Below, in pieces: positions 24,034 through 37,108 of a stretch of 64,000 nucleotides of DNA (positions are counted from its first letter, which is position 1; each line of letters opens with the position of its first letter). The notes beneath the pieces were generated by a model that searched no databases, was not told the DNA's origin, and saw only the letters and a program-made list of their open reading frames with translations. The translations under genes and the position numbers were made by a program. The DNA is from Cordia subcordata (lineage: Eukaryota > Streptophyta > Magnoliopsida > Boraginales > Cordiaceae). Where the stretch lies: assembly GCA_028554755.1 (NCBI GenBank), contig JAPTOF010000017.1:11617501-11681500 (forward strand). Direction: 5' to 3'.

Positions 24034-25628
24034 GTAGTATTCGTCGTTCTCTTTCCCAAAGTTTAGGCATATCCTCATCAGGGTAAATGTTACTCAATCC
24101 AGACGTTTTGGGTTGCGGAAAACAATGGAACTCTATGTATCAAAACCGCATTGATATCGTCTCCATTTTACATACGCGGCTGTTATGAAGGAGCTCACTA
24201 CTGCCAATCTTCCTCTGGATCAGTTTATCTTCCTGCCATTTTCTGCTATGATTAACAATTCACTGGATGCATCTGTTTGTATAGGTTGCAATTGGTTTTT
24301 AAGTTTTGTAGCTTCTAATATACTGCATAGTTAGATAAGATATTGGTCTGCACAAGAAGCTCTACTAACTGTACTTGCTTTTCTAGACGTGATGGGTGAG
24401 ATTAGCTCTGTTGGTTCTATAGTGGACACTGCTCTCAATGGACGTTGCACCAGGCGCATTGATCTAATGTTGAAAGATCAAGAGTAAAGATGCTGACTTT
24501 GTAATTCTGTTTACATTGCTCTTCTATTGATGTTCTCTACTTAACTTTAACTCTAATTATGTAATACTGACTCCCGTATATGATGCACTTTGTGGGGTGC
24601 TTATGCCGACCAAATTGCAGAATTCATTCAGAGGCATTCGGATGGGCCAATTGTTGCTGTCATAATGCTGGCCAGGATCAAAACATTTCTAGGTATGCAA
24701 GTTTTCCCTATGTTGCATTCCCATTTCTTTTTTAGGGTATAGTCATACTAACAATGTATGTGTGCATATTTCTATTTGCTTATGTACAGGTTTTTTGGTT
24801 GACCTAATGTGTTGCACTTTTTGTAGTGCAGGGGATATGCAGATCACAAACTCTTACTTTGCCACCAAGATAGTTCTAAATCCGCAGATCCCAGAGGCGA
24901 TTGCTTTTCAATACAGGTTGTTTAGCATGCATTAATATCTTCTCAGATTTGTGTTTTCATAATGGAAATTCCATTTTCCATTATTGAATTTTCTCATAGC
25001 TTTGTCTGAATTTTCTTAGGCTACTGCAACAAGGTTCAGACTTGTGTTGGAGAATTCCACAATTGTAAAGTGAGTCTAGAGTTCTTGCAATAGATATTTT
25101 TCTACACAGAGAAATCCAGAACCATTTCTCAAATTCTGGAGATCAAACAGGTCAATGTTTTATTCTATGATTCTATCTACATTACAGTTTGTCTAGTTAT
25201 CTTTACATAACATATGCATTCATATATGTGATTTAGTGATTCTTATTCTGGAACATGTGGCCTTGTCCATAGAAACTTCAATTTGCCGTGATTGCTGACG
25301 TTGATTCGATATTCTATGACCGTGGTTGGTGGTGTTGGGGTTGCCCATGCTGTCAACGAAGGGTGAAAGAAGATGGAAGCCGGTACTCTTGCACCAGATG
25401 CAATTATGTTGTTAATGTCCCAACGCGGAGGTAATAATTCTAATTTATTTGTATTGCATGTTATAGCTTCTTTCATTTTAGCATCGCCACACTTCTACAT
25501 ATAATAGTTACAAAGTGATTTGCATTTACTTTTAGGTCTAAAGTAGACTTGGCAGTTTCTGATGAACCAGGATCACACACATTTGTTCTCGTTGATTGTG
25601 AAATAGTGAAGCTGCTTAATCATGCAAT

Positions 25629-25698
25629 GAATGATCTTGCAAAGGAAGTGCTGCAGGTACAGCGAATGATCTTGCAAAGTAAGTGCTGCAGGTAAAAT
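25629..25698 (+). repeat. 35-bp tandem duplication across an intron donor
   Basis: GAATGATCTTGCAAAG(G/T)AAGTGCTGCAGGTA occurs twice (from 25629 and from 25664). Both copies carry CTGCAG|GTA, so the exon of the RPA70-like gene has two possible donors. Use of the second donor adds in-frame stops. Confidence 0.88.
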
Positions 25699-26454
25699 AA
25701 TGTAGTACGTTTTGTTGAATGAGTGCAATATTAATTGCTTTATTGATTTTGTTTTCTAACTAATTGGTTTTGTTCTCATTGGCAGAATAATCAGGCTGGA
25801 TATTTTCCACCACAGTTGGATTCACTTCTTAACAAAAAGCTGCTGTTTCATATTAGAATTGGAGACTACAATGTCGAATACAACAGTATTTCCTTCTCCA
25901 TTGTGACTTTCACGGAAAAAATTAACAGCCCAAAAAGCACTGCTGCCCATGAAAAAATACAAGCAGTTATGGCTGCGGTCAACTTTATTCTTCCTGTATA
26001 TTGGATATTGATAATTGAAACATTCATTGTGGTTTTTCTAATTGTTTTCGCTATTGAGATTTTGTTCTATATGTACAGGAGTTTGATCCTTTCTTGCCTG
26101 AGTCCAGCTGCAAAAATGAGAAGAAGAGCGGAGTTCTGCTTGAGGCAAGTTATATACAAAATTTCTGTAAATCATTTCTAAATCAAGTCCTTTGCTAAAT
26201 GACTATCTCTATAATTTCTATTTCACACTTCTTCTTTCAGCTGCAGAATGGGCGTACGTCTCCAGATAACATGTCATCTACATCTTCATTAGCATTGACG
26301 CCGTCAAAATATTCATCCTCCGAGATGGAGCCATTCTTCTGGCAAGCAAAGTAGACTCAGCCAGGAGTCTGCCGTGTCAAAGCTGCAACCATCTGATGAG
26401 GGGGAGGCTGCACATTTTGCTATAGTGGACGAGGCTGCACATTTCGCGTCTTTT

Positions 26455-28499
26455 TGAGCTTGAGCTTGAGCTTTTATGTGGCTATGGGTAGCTGTAAATA
26501 TATAGGCAGATAGGAAAATGCCTTTTTCTGTAATCGTCCGTGTAACTTATAGCAAAGTCCACTTCATATTTTTGTAATGTCTAATATGTAATTAATGAAA
26601 AAAAAATAGTAATCGTCTACACATTGCCTTCTTTTGTCATATTTTGTTTTGTGACTTATATATTTTTGAGTCTACTTCGTTTTTTCCTTTATCACATTAC
26701 TTTGTATTCCCACACTTAAGCAATGTCATTTATGAGTATAATTTGACACATTTTTGTATGAAACTTTGGAGTTAATTTTTTTTCTCACTTACTGATAACA
26801 ATGTGTTTGCTAACATTTTGGCGTTATCAACTGAGGTCTCGTTTATCATTTGCGTATCGAAAGAAAAATGACACAAACTATGACTTCAAATTCTATACTA
26901 TATAGCTTAGAAAATAACATTGTCAATGTGTGTTGGTTAAGTACTTTAGAACCAAGAAATAACTCATACAACAATTTATTTGGCAACATTAACACCATTG
27001 AACTTTAGCGGACCATTACTTTGTTCTAAGTTACCATCCATTGTTCATTACTATTATATAGTGTTCATTTACCATTTTTTTTTTCATTTCCAATATGTCC
27101 ATTTTGTTTGCCCTAATATTTTACGTTACTAATTTGTCCACTTTCTCTAATTTTTTTCTTTTGTTTTCTATGGCCAAAATCTACTGTGCGTCATATTTTA
27201 ATTTTGAACTATAAATGACACTATCATAGTCATTTTTTTTAAAATGAAATTGCTTCGATTTTCTTTTATATGCTAACTTTCTTTTTACTCATATGTGAGA
27301 TGTGATATATCTCATATATGAAATCATTTACTATGATAAAATATGAAATCATTTCACTGTTTTTTTTTATATATATTTTTTTTGGGGCACTGGAATCACA
27401 CCAAAATTAGCCAATTTGACACATCTTAATCTTTACAATTTTCATCCAAAATGCTTTGTAAAAATGAAACCAAACCCACGTAAAATGGGTCTGCACTACC
27501 CGAAATCCATTGAACTGCAAAGTAGGTGAAACAAAATGATTCAATCCAATTAGAAGAAGAACTTGATCTGGGCCCGTCATGCATTATAGCTTAAAACTCC
27601 TACACTGATAGAACTGGTTCGTCAGCGCATTTGATGTCAGTGCCTCACTAAGTAATTTGGCTACGTATAACTAAGTAAGTGCTTAATTAATGTGGTTCTA
27701 GAACGTAATATTGAAGTATTTTGACACTTTCTCTTTTGTCATCCAAGTCATCGCAGTTTCTTATATATAAGTACAGTGATTTTCATCTTTCTTCTAACTT
27801 TGTCTCTTATATTTTACGTCTACTTATCAGCAAATTACTACCTCAGAGTTCGCCCTGCCCTCTCCAACTATATAGAACAAAGCCGGTAGAATAAAGTGTG
27901 CCCAACAAGATCAAGTCCAGTTTCTACACTTGACAATAGAGCGGCAGTCGACTTGAGCGTGCCCATTTTCTTCCAAACAAGTTATGGAATCAGCTCTTCA
28001 ATTATCTTGCCAGCAATCTCGCAAAACTCAGCCATTGCATATGAAGACAAATGTGCATGTTAATTGCAGTTGAAAGTCCTTTGGGTGATGTAACAAGCAT
28101 TGTAAACAAGTGTAATGAGTCAAGTGATATTAGTACATTTAGAAAATTTAACGCTGGAAGATCAAATCGGTGAGAAACGAAAAAGGGGAAGTGAAGTCCG
28201 AAAAGCATTTTCAAATTCACGGCCTTATAAGCGCAGCAATTTTTATTTTTGAATTCTAATGAGCCTAATAATATTGAGTTTTCTGCAAATGCAATTTCTA
28301 ATATAATGCGAAACCATTATAATATTATTAGTTTCAATTTAGAATCACCTTCTACTAGTGAGTCGACTGCAACACAGCAAATTGCTTCTGCAACTGTTGA
28401 TAGCCATTTTGTCATACCAATTGGTAGTACAAACATGCCCTCAATATAATATATTTGCACTTAGGGTTAAACAAGCAAACAAGTTTGATGAATGACTTA
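26455..28499. other. Intergenic, AT-rich
   Basis: No gene is recognised. The 3' flank of the RPA70-like gene has AATGAAAAAAAA near 26595, a possible poly(A) region. T-runs occur at 27230-27240 and 27359-27385. An ORF at 28249-28449 (66 residues, Ser/Asn-rich) has no recognised family and may be chance or a worn Helitron N-terminal piece. Confidence 0.5.
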
Positions 28500-28721
28500 G
28501 AGCCTGTTTGGATTGGCCTTTTTTCTGAGAATTTTTTTTTTTTAAATTACATTAAATTTGCAATAACTATTGAATTTGTCATCCAAAAAAACTGAAACTC
28601 TGAAAAAAGCTCAAATACAATTTTTTTTAGAAGTCAGAATTTTCAGCTTCTAAAAAAAAGTTATTTTTTAAAAGCCGTTAAAAAAAGCGCTTTTGAAAAA
28701 AAAGCCAATCCAAACGAGTCC
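28500..28721. mobile_element. Tourist-like (PIF/Harbinger) MITE
   Basis: A 222-bp element with terminal inverted repeats GAGCCTGTTTGGATTGGC and, reversed, GGACTCGTTTGGATTGGC. It is flanked by TTA on both sides (28497-28499, 28722-28724). The 3-bp TTA duplication and the G..TGTTTGG start are typical of Tourist MITEs. The interior is A- and T-rich with no coding capacity. A related repeat is at 63643-63869. Confidence 0.82.
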
Positions 28722-30048
28722 TTATTTGAAAATACCTTGAAGAACAAGAATATTTTTCCTTTGAGTTAAGCGTTGCATATTATGAAAGAGTTCTTTGTAA
28801 ATTCTTTTATCTCAATAGGTTGCATGTTTTTAAAACTGACTTTACTACTTTATCTCCCTTTTTCTAGATGTAGAAAACACTGCAGCAGGAGTCAAATCTA
28901 TTCATGGGCAACAACTCTCAGGAAACAAAACAGGTATCATTTTGCATATGAAATTCATTTACCTTTCCATGATAGCTTACAATCCTCTTATTTGTTTCAA
29001 TTATTACTTGCATTTCAGTAATTCTTTACAATTCTTTACAATGCTTAAAGAACCCATCTTTTGCATATGAATACAAAATATGTTCGACACATTCTCTTTC
29101 ACCTCATGTTTCTATTACATTTTAAAGAACATTCCTCTCTACTAGTTCGCAACTCAACATTTTGGCAACATCAGCTCATACTCAGCAACCCACGTAAGAA
29201 AGACAGTGTGCCAAGACACTTCCACTAGTAACTAACAATGTCGTTTTCTTATCCTTTGCATTTTTTAAACATATTTACCACAAAACGTTGACGTAATTTA
29301 TGCTATATAATGTTCTCGTAACCTTTGCAAACCACAGTTCAAAGCACAAGATTTATGCAGATAACACCTTCAGATTGTGAGTCTTCTTCCATCACTTCTG
29401 ACTTCATGTCTTTTCTTCAAACATATTATGTTTGATTTTTCATAATAGTTTATTATACAATTCTTTGCTTATATCACTGTATATATAAATATAAATATAT
29501 TACAAGAAAACTTATATTCTAAATACCCATTTTGTTTTCTTACTATACACAGAATATGTTGATTTAGGAGACTTTACATATGTATACTAGTGTTGTCATG
29601 CATTAATGTGGTGCAATGAAAGAACTCACAAGGATAGGATTCATTCAACCCCAAAATTTTCACTATGTTGCTCTGAAGGAAAAGTTCTTTTGCCTTTCTT
29701 ACAACACCCACCTGAAGTTTCTTGCAAACTAATCTATTCACATGAAGATATTAATAATCAGCATTTCCTAGACAACATTAGAGCTTAGAACATGATGTTC
29801 TCCTTTACCTCAATCGGTGGAAGAATTGATAGAAGTGTGCAAAGACCAAGTGGACCATATGTATTTACGCTGCGTAGACAAAACTATCACAGAATAAGTA
29901 GTTTGTTACCAAGTAAAGGTGCTGCTCCAAAATTTGCACAGCTCTATATACATGACACTAAAATGAGGTTACAAACTGCTTAAATGCAATAAGGTATGGT
30001 GAATTCATTACAAAACGTGGTTGATCATTTCCAATCATTTAACTTAGT

Positions 30049-31061
30049 AACAAAATAATCTCTCAAAAGTCTCTCCTACTCTTGCAGGGATAACAAAATA
30101 ATTGTTAGTTTAGAATGCTTTAACATGAGGTCAAAGCAATATTGACTCAATTTTGAGTTAGGTCCCGCACGTCAAAAGGGTCGGTAGTTAATATCGTTAC
30201 GTTCCTGTTTCGAGTGGATTAACATGATATATTTACACGTTAAAAACGGATTAAAGGTGAATGAGAAATTAGCAACCAAAGTTGAGTGTATTACTAGTTT
30301 GGTTGTTAGATTTGGTTGTCTGTGGGTTTGCATCCCACATAGGAAAACCATTAAACTTTTCTCACTTTATATATAGATTCCTTTATGAGGTGTGCCAGCG
30401 AGGCATATGGAGGGAAAACTATACATGGTGGGCATGGTACTAAACCCGCCACACACGCGCGCGCGCGTGCCCGACCGCACGGCACGGCGGGGACGCGGCG
30501 CGGGTGTGGGTGTGGCAAGAGGACGTAACTGATACATTAAAGCTCGGAATTTATTCTTTAACACGTTGGCATCAGGTGAGTTTATTTCCTGGATGTTTTT
30601 GACTATTGGAGGGACAGGTTTATGGCTCCCTTAATTGCTTTTTGCTGCCTGCTCCTCTTTGCTCCACTATATATTGCCGTGTCCAGAAGGAGCTAAACAC
30701 CGAGCAGCATTCCCGTATTAGCACATATCATACTTTTATAAGCATTCTTCTAGTCTTATTTCCTTCATACAGAGAGAGTCCTACGCTTCTTGTTCGCCAG
30801 CTCTTGCTTCAGTGTACTACCATAGTCAAGAGGTATAGTCGTTGTATCTTGGGAAGGATACGCCATAACCTTTAGTACCGTGTGAAGGGGCGTAAATCCT
30901 TTAAGGAAATCATGTATCTCGAGCCTCGACTAATTTAGTTTATTCTTGTTTATTCGTTATTTCTAGTTCAATTTTTATATACCTTATTATTATTTCTGCT
31001 TTATTTTATTACTAGTTTCTAACAATAATCTCTCAAAAGTCTCTCCTACTCTTGCAGGGAT
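30049..31061 (+). repeat. 43-bp tandem duplication at an acceptor, split by the solo LTR
   Basis: AACAAAATAATCTCTC through CTCTTGCAGGGAT is present at 30049-30091. The second copy starts at 30092-30102 and, after the LTR and its target duplication, resumes at 31030-31061. The unit ends with the acceptor-like CTCTTGCAG|GGAT. The tandem duplication therefore predates the LTR insertion. Confidence 0.85.
30103..31024 (+). mobile_element. 922-bp solo LTR inserted in the Helitron
   Basis: It begins TGTTAGTTTAGAATG and ends ACTAGTTTCTAACA, with inverted TGTTAG/CTAACA termini, and is flanked by perfect ATAAT duplications (30098-30102 and 31025-31029). A TATA-like TTTATATATAG lies at 30366-30376. A strongly GC-rich block (CGCGCGCG and following) lies at about 30455-30510, likely in the transcribed leader. 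There is no attached internal region. The orientation is inferred from the TATA box. It is not related to L1/L2 or the copia LTRs here. Confidence 0.87.
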
Positions 31062-33095
31062 GACGGCAATCCAATTGATCTTGACCCATCTATCATATCA
31101 TCTCTACAGAAGATGCTTAATGAGCATAATCCATAGTGAAAACATTTCGTATGGTGCGTGATCGGTTTGCTTTGGATTCTAACTCAAATATTCATCTACG
31201 ATTAATTTCAGATTGTAATAAAGATGGAAGGTGATACAATCTGCCAACCACATCTGAAGTTGTTGCTTTAATAGTAGGAGATGTTTGCAACTTACAAAAG
31301 TCAAGAAACATTATTTTAGAAACACGGAGTGGCAAACTACAACGTATTAGCGAATTACATTCGTCATACCTTGCATTGCAATGCCCAATACTTCTTCCGT
31401 ACGGTGGGGATGGATATTTTTTGGGGGATTCTTCATAAAGATGCTGAAGTAGCTACTAGGAAAAGAACAAAACTAACTATGCGGAAACTTTTTGCATTTC
31501 GTCTTCAAATGTGTGCCAATAAAGCACCGACGATCTTACTAGGGCGGTGCTTCTTCCGGCAATTCATTGTGGACGGTTACACTACGATGGAGAGTGAGCG
31601 AATGTCTTTTATTAGGTTTCATCAACCACAAATTTGTGGTGAAAAATTGAGTGGATTGGCTACTGCAGTGCGTCGAGGTAATACTACACCATCTTCTGCT
31701 GGACGTTGTGTTATACTAGTGTTGGAGGTGCTCGATATATGTTGAAGAATTATCACGATGCCATGGCAATCTGCAAGTGGGTTGGATATCCTGACTTATT
31801 CATCACATTCACGTGCAATCCGAAATGGCCAGAAATCACAAGATTGGTATCTAAATATGGACTTCAACCTAAAAATAGACCTGAGATTGTTGCTAGAGTC
31901 CTCGATATGAAAGTCTGGCAACTAATTCAAGATATCAAAAAGAAATCTTTCTTAGGTAAAGTCCGTGCAGGTAAGAAACCGATTTCTTGCAAAAAAATTT
32001 TCTATTTTAAATTAGAATATTTTTAGATGCTATTTACAGGACCTCTTTTACTTGTGATTTTTTGCCAAGTTATTTAAATTAAATTTGCTCAATATACTGC
32101 TTCTCTACTCCTTAGTATTTAAAACGCATCAATTAGTTCCATCTAAAATTGAACTTACTACCATCATAGTTGAAGTTTGAATTATATATACGTTTATTTT
32201 TCTTTAATGTCAGTTACATAAATCTCAGTAAGTTAATATTTGTCTCTCCAATGCAATTGTTTACGCTATATAATTCCAAAAGAGCTGCATGCATATATCT
32301 TGCTGTTTTTGAGTCTCGATCATAAAATTCCTACAGCAGATGACATAGATAGAATCATTTCTGCAGGGATTCCAGACAAGGAATCCTTTCCAGCAATATA
32401 CAATGCTGTTGAACAATTCATGATGCACAGTCCATTTGGCACCACAAAGCCTAATGCACCTTGCATGAAGGACAGTCATTGCATGCGATACTTTCCGAAA
32501 AAATTCACTGACCGAACTACCGGTGACGAAGAGGGTTATCCAATATACCAGAGAAGAAATGACGGTGGGACAATACTAAAATCTGGTGTTCACCTTGATA
32601 ATAGGTACGTTGTGCCATATAATCCTCGACTGCTCATCAAGTATCAAGCTCATCTAAATGTTGAAGCGTGTAACAAATCAAATTCTGTTAAATATCTTTT
32701 CAAGCATGTACGTAAAGGCCCTGATCGTGCCTCAGCAGCAATACTATTTGGCGAATTGGATGAAATCAAAGCATCCTATGATTGCAGATACATCTCCCCA
32801 TGGGAAGCAGCATGGCGACTTTTCTCATTTGATATACACTACCATAACCCTCCGGTTGAATGTCTGCCTTCTCATCTACAACCCTTAGGTTGAATGTATG
32901 CCTTTTCATCTACCAAATGACCAGTATATTTTGTTTGAAGATTCTGAACCAATAGAAATTGTCGTTGACAATCCAAAAAACGAAGAGGCAAAGTTCACTG
33001 TGTGGATGAAGTACAATGTAACGCACTCAGAATCGAGAGACTTAAGCTACACTAAAGTTCCTATAAGATACGTATGGAAATCTGAAAAGAAATAG

Positions 33096-36000
33096 CAACG
33101 GCAACTCGCGACGGTGAAACAATATCGGCATGAAGATTGAAGGCCATCGTTATGCGCACGCAAAGATGATGATCACGATGGTGATGTCCAATTTAAAATC
33201 AAACGGTTTGATTTTGTTGGAAAGAAAGAAGAAAGATAAATAGATAGGGAAGAGAATGAGAGGGAGAGAGATGAGAGGCTTCAAGTTACTTTTTTTTTTT
33301 TTTTTTTCCTTTAAGGCACGTGTCTTTCACCTTAATAAGGTTTTTTACACAAACTAGTATCGCCGAATCACGTGCTTCGCACCGATTTATTTCTCTTTTA
33401 ATTTAGTAAACAATGTTTTTATTTTGTATATTTAAATTAGTTATTACAAATATTGTTGCTCCATCAAATAATGAACTCAGATCTAGATAGTTGGTCATTT
33501 CCCTGACATAGTAATATATTATATAATTAGTTGGTCCTATAAGTCTCTAAACTTCACTGAAGAATGACGTATTATTTAAATTGAAAGATTCTTATTGTAA
33601 AAGTCTTAAATACAACATCTCATCACGCGTCTTAAATACAACATCTCGTCATGCTTTCCCTATTCTTACATATTTAACAAATGTGCATCCAATAATTGAA
33701 ACATATTTATTCTCATCACTTGTTCGATTGAATGCTTGAACGGAAATCATTTGGTTTAAAAATAAGCAAAAGCTATTCATTCTTTAAGTATAACGCAGGT
33801 TTCCCATTCCAGAATTTGTCCATTGTGGATACTACTTTTTTCCCTACATCTATTATTATACCACTTTTAAGTGGCGTTGCGATCATGATTCAGATTTCTT
33901 GACCTGGAACAAAGGAATTTAGCTGTCAATGACTTGTGAAGCTTCTTAGTAGTTAGTTATATTTTGCAATTGACGAAGAACGTATTTTTGAATTATCTAA
34001 CAATGAGAGTATCAGTATTTATTTCATTCAACAATGGATACATTAAGGCTTAGTGTCAATTGAGAATATGCTATTCACATCTGAATGTTCTTTGTGTAAA
34101 AATCTTGAATTTGACCTTGAATTCATATTTATAAGTTAAAATTGAACTCATTAAGAGCTGGGAGGTAAAGCCAGAGGTGGAGCAAGAAAGAAGAAATAGC
34201 ATTAGGAGCTAAAGTGGCATTTGCTCCATAAAGCCATCTCAACTTTCGTAAGAAAAAAGTTCCCCTTGTGTTCAAGGAGTTGCCTTGATTCATTTAAATA
34301 ATTAAGTTATACTCAAGTATATCTTTTATCTTATAAAATATAACCAATCCATCATTATCTTATTTTTTAAAATTCTAGATAAGACACCTCATCACAAGCA
34401 TTTTATAAAAATTCAAAACAAATTATACTTTTCTATATATTAAAAAACAAATCTTACAATAAACTTATATGTACCAAACAGAGCATTAAGCATATGAATA
34501 ACCCAAAGCATCTTGGTGCCAAGAGACACCATAGCTCGATATTCTAAACTACTATATTAAATAACCATCAACCATTCTTATATATAGCATATATTATATG
34601 TAAAAGATAAAAAGAATTCCTCTAATAATGACATTTAATATACTATTAAAGCCCTAATTTTTAATATTGGCCCAAAATAAGCCCCACTTTTCCTAGTCAT
34701 AACATGATGCTTAGTAATATGCTCTAACTTTTGGCAAAAAAGTGGGAATGGGAGAAACAGTTTACTAAGAGTTAATAACATAAAATAAAAGAGTAAACAC
34801 TTCATATATCAACTAATATCATAAATTGATGACGCAAAAGAGAAAAACTTACGTTGAGAAAATAAAAAATGAAATTAATAAAATCTGAGAATTAAAAATT
34901 GTAGTATGTAAGTAATTATATTTTTAAGGCAATATTTCAATGTACAAAAGGAGAAAAAGTTCATTCATCCATGGTGATTTAAAATTCAAGTAACTTAGTA
35001 ATTACTTGATCTTAAACCTGTACGATAGACAGAAAGCTCAACCACTCCTATGGCAAGCCTCAACCAGCCATGAAAATTGCATCTGGAAATTTTATCCCAT
35101 GAAAGAAGGTAACGTCAAAACATCATAAACTGTTATCCTTTTCCACCATCCCTTCCTTTTGCACACCTACTCACACACCCAAAAACCCTCAAAATATTAA
35201 GTAAATAATGAATAAACAAAGAGAAAATTAAGATAAAATCAACCCCGGAAAAAGGAAACTAGCACAATAAAGATTAAATCTTTATGCAATTATAAATGTG
35301 TAAAATCAACTCCACAATGAAAAGATTAGAAAGATAAAGTTATTATCTAGTTTCTGCTCATAAAGCAAAAATAAAATCAAACCCATCAGTTAAAGCACAC
35401 TCTCACACACATACAAAAAATGGGAAAAAAAACACCAAAAATATTGATTTTGTAAGTAGAGGTGTATTAGGGAAAAGTATAATCAACCCCACAAGAAAAA
35501 GAAACTAAAAGAAAAAGAAAAGAAAATTGAATCTTTATGTATCAAGGAAAAGTGAATCTGGGTCATTTGATTTCGTCACTTTAAATCTCTGAGATATGAA
35601 ATATTTCTATTTACAAAGTTTTGATGTATAAATCTAAAATGCTGATACTTTTGAAATAACTGAGTGTGATTTAAAAGATTTAAGTTTGATGATCTATAAT
35701 CTGTAATTTGCTCTAATCAAAATGAGAAAATCAAAAACAGAAAATTTTTAATTAGGAACGGTGGTAATGCGTCTGGTGCCGACTCTAAGGTACATGTGTC
35801 CCTGACCGTGACTTGAATATATTATCTTTTTTTTTAAAAAAAAAAAGACATTTAGGTTCTTTGTTTTTAATGTATATTAAATTAACCAGGTCCCTCAGTT
35901 TTCTTTTTTCTTCCTAGGTAAAGTACCTTTTATGTCTTTATGAGACAAATGACATGACAATTTACAAAATGTATTTTTTTTTTAATTTTTGAATAAGTCA

Positions 36001-36781
36001 AGAGCATGTATAAAATATTGCATTATTACCTAGTTTTTTTTCAATTCAAAAAACTTCTAATAAGTTATTTATATAAATCTTCTATAGTTGCCTATAAAAT
36101 GTTTTAATTTTTAGTGAAGTTAAAAAAAAAAAAAAAACTAGGGGGCCTATTTGACTTAATACTCTTGGAAAATACTCTTGGAAAAACGTGCAGTCACATT
36201 GCTTCATGAAAAGGCATGCCCATACACCTTTTCTACAATAGTTGTACCTTTTCTTCTAAAAGATACTTATTTCAAGAGTTATGTCCTTTTAAATTGAAAA
36301 GATATAACTCTTACATATTTTCCCATCTATATAAACCATACCTAGGCTCTATTTGCATTTATCAATTTACTCTCCAAATTCACTTTATAGAGAGATAACA
36401 TAATAGCAAAAAATTGTGTTACGTGAAATTTATTGGTAATCTCTAGTCTCATCTTTCTCGACAAATTTAGAAAAGCAACAAAATCCTCCCCCAAGTCGTA
36501 ATTATGAAACTCAATGGTGTCTGCTGAGACCACATTAATTATGATTTTATACCTGAAACCATTGGGAAATTCACATAGTTTCACTCTATTAAATTATCAT
36601 GTAGGATTATCTATAACATTACTTTGTTGAATTTAAAGAATATAATTAAATACATTCTAATTTAAAGAATTACTTGCTACATTACCTTCTTTGGATTTCA
36701 AGAATTAATTAGTTTGCGTTCTAAAATATAGTTAATTAGACTATTTTTCTTTTTAGATTTTCCATATTTTGCAGAATCACC
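33096..36781. other. Intergenic, AT-rich, no gene seen
   Basis: No conserved coding sequence was found. A long T-run lies at 33292-33307. At 33354-33390 the reverse strand has a short GTGCGAAGCAC hairpin followed by CTAGT, which looks like a Helitron 3' terminus on the minus strand, but I could not place its 5' end. A- and T-runs occur near 35830-35850 and 36121-36138. Confidence 0.45.
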
Positions 36782-37108
36782 ATGAGTTCATGCAATGCTA
36801 ATCACAGCAACAAGAAGGTGGTTATCTTCATCATGGGAGCAACGGGAACAGGGAAATCTCGTCTCGCCATCGCCCTCGCCGTCCACTTTAATGGAGAAAT
36901 CATCAATTCAGACAAAATGCAGGTTTACAAGGGACATGATATCGTGACCAACAAAGTTACTGAGTCAGAGAAGCGAGGTGTGCCACACCATTTGCTTGGA
37001 GAAATCAATCCGGACTCAGATTTTACGGCTCTTGACTTTTGTCATGCTGCACTATCTGCTATTCAGTTGATTCTGAGGTCCGGACGAGTTCCATTATTTA
37101 TTTATTGA
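36782..37108 (+). pseudogene. Adenylate isopentenyltransferase (IPT) fragment
   Basis: 108 residues match the start of plant IPT, the enzyme that transfers an isopentenyl group to adenine nucleotides in cytokinin biosynthesis. The P-loop GATGTGKS is at residues 19-26, followed by IINSDKMQVYKG and the GVPHHLLGEINPDSDFTA block. Full-length IPT proteins are about 320-340 residues in a single exon. Here the frame ends with RVPLFIY and a stop, exactly where the conserved glycine-rich GGSNS motif should come. The following 300 bases give no IPT sequence, so the 3' two thirds are missing. The N-terminal part is intact, which suggests a fairly recent truncation or a captured fragment. No promoter was identified. 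Confidence 0.85.

Larger units (their letters stand above)
23712..26454 (+). pseudogene. RPA70-like (replication protein A large subunit-like) OB-fold gene, decayed
   Basis: Spliced exons encode OB-fold segments typical of plant RPA1-like proteins, which bind single-stranded DNA in the nucleus. Exon 1 (23712-23861) has RIFVRAVRVWEVFHYDNP. Later pieces give DVMGEISSVGSI (24387-24483), CTLWGAYADQIAEFIQRH (about 24587-24692) and QITNSYFATKIVLNPQIPE (24832-24916). A cysteine zinc motif (CWGCPCCQRR, then CTRC) lies at 25275-25430, followed by SKVDLAVSDEPGSHTFVLVD (25535-25656) and a last OB part (25786-25910). Exon 2 has a frame change and stops by either of its duplicated acceptors. The exon starting near 24587 has no AG in front. 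One intron would need a GC donor (about 26143). These defects suggest a pseudogene, but I cannot exclude alternative splicing. Confidence 0.68.
29606..33095 (+). pseudogene. Helitron Rep (HUH) N-terminal protein, decayed
   Basis: Three pieces of the plant Helitron replication protein lie in order. Piece 1 (29606-29983) has GGRIDRSVQRPSGPYVFTLR and QNYHRISSLLP. Piece 2 (about 31060-31970) has SFIRFHQPQICGEKLSGL, then GARYMLKNYHDAMAIC and GYPDLFITFTCNPKWPEI. Piece 3 (32240-33095) has the MHSPFGTTKPNAPCM and CMRYFPKKF blocks. The catalytic HUH motif reads HAYILLFL at 32288-32311 where the family has HAHILLFL, so the second histidine is a tyrosine (TAT at 32294). The PIF1-type helicase half is absent after 33095. 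Stops and frameshifts are frequent in piece 2. A solo LTR splits pieces 1 and 2, and an intron-like gap (31971-32239, GTAAGA start) separates pieces 2 and 3. Confidence 0.85.
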
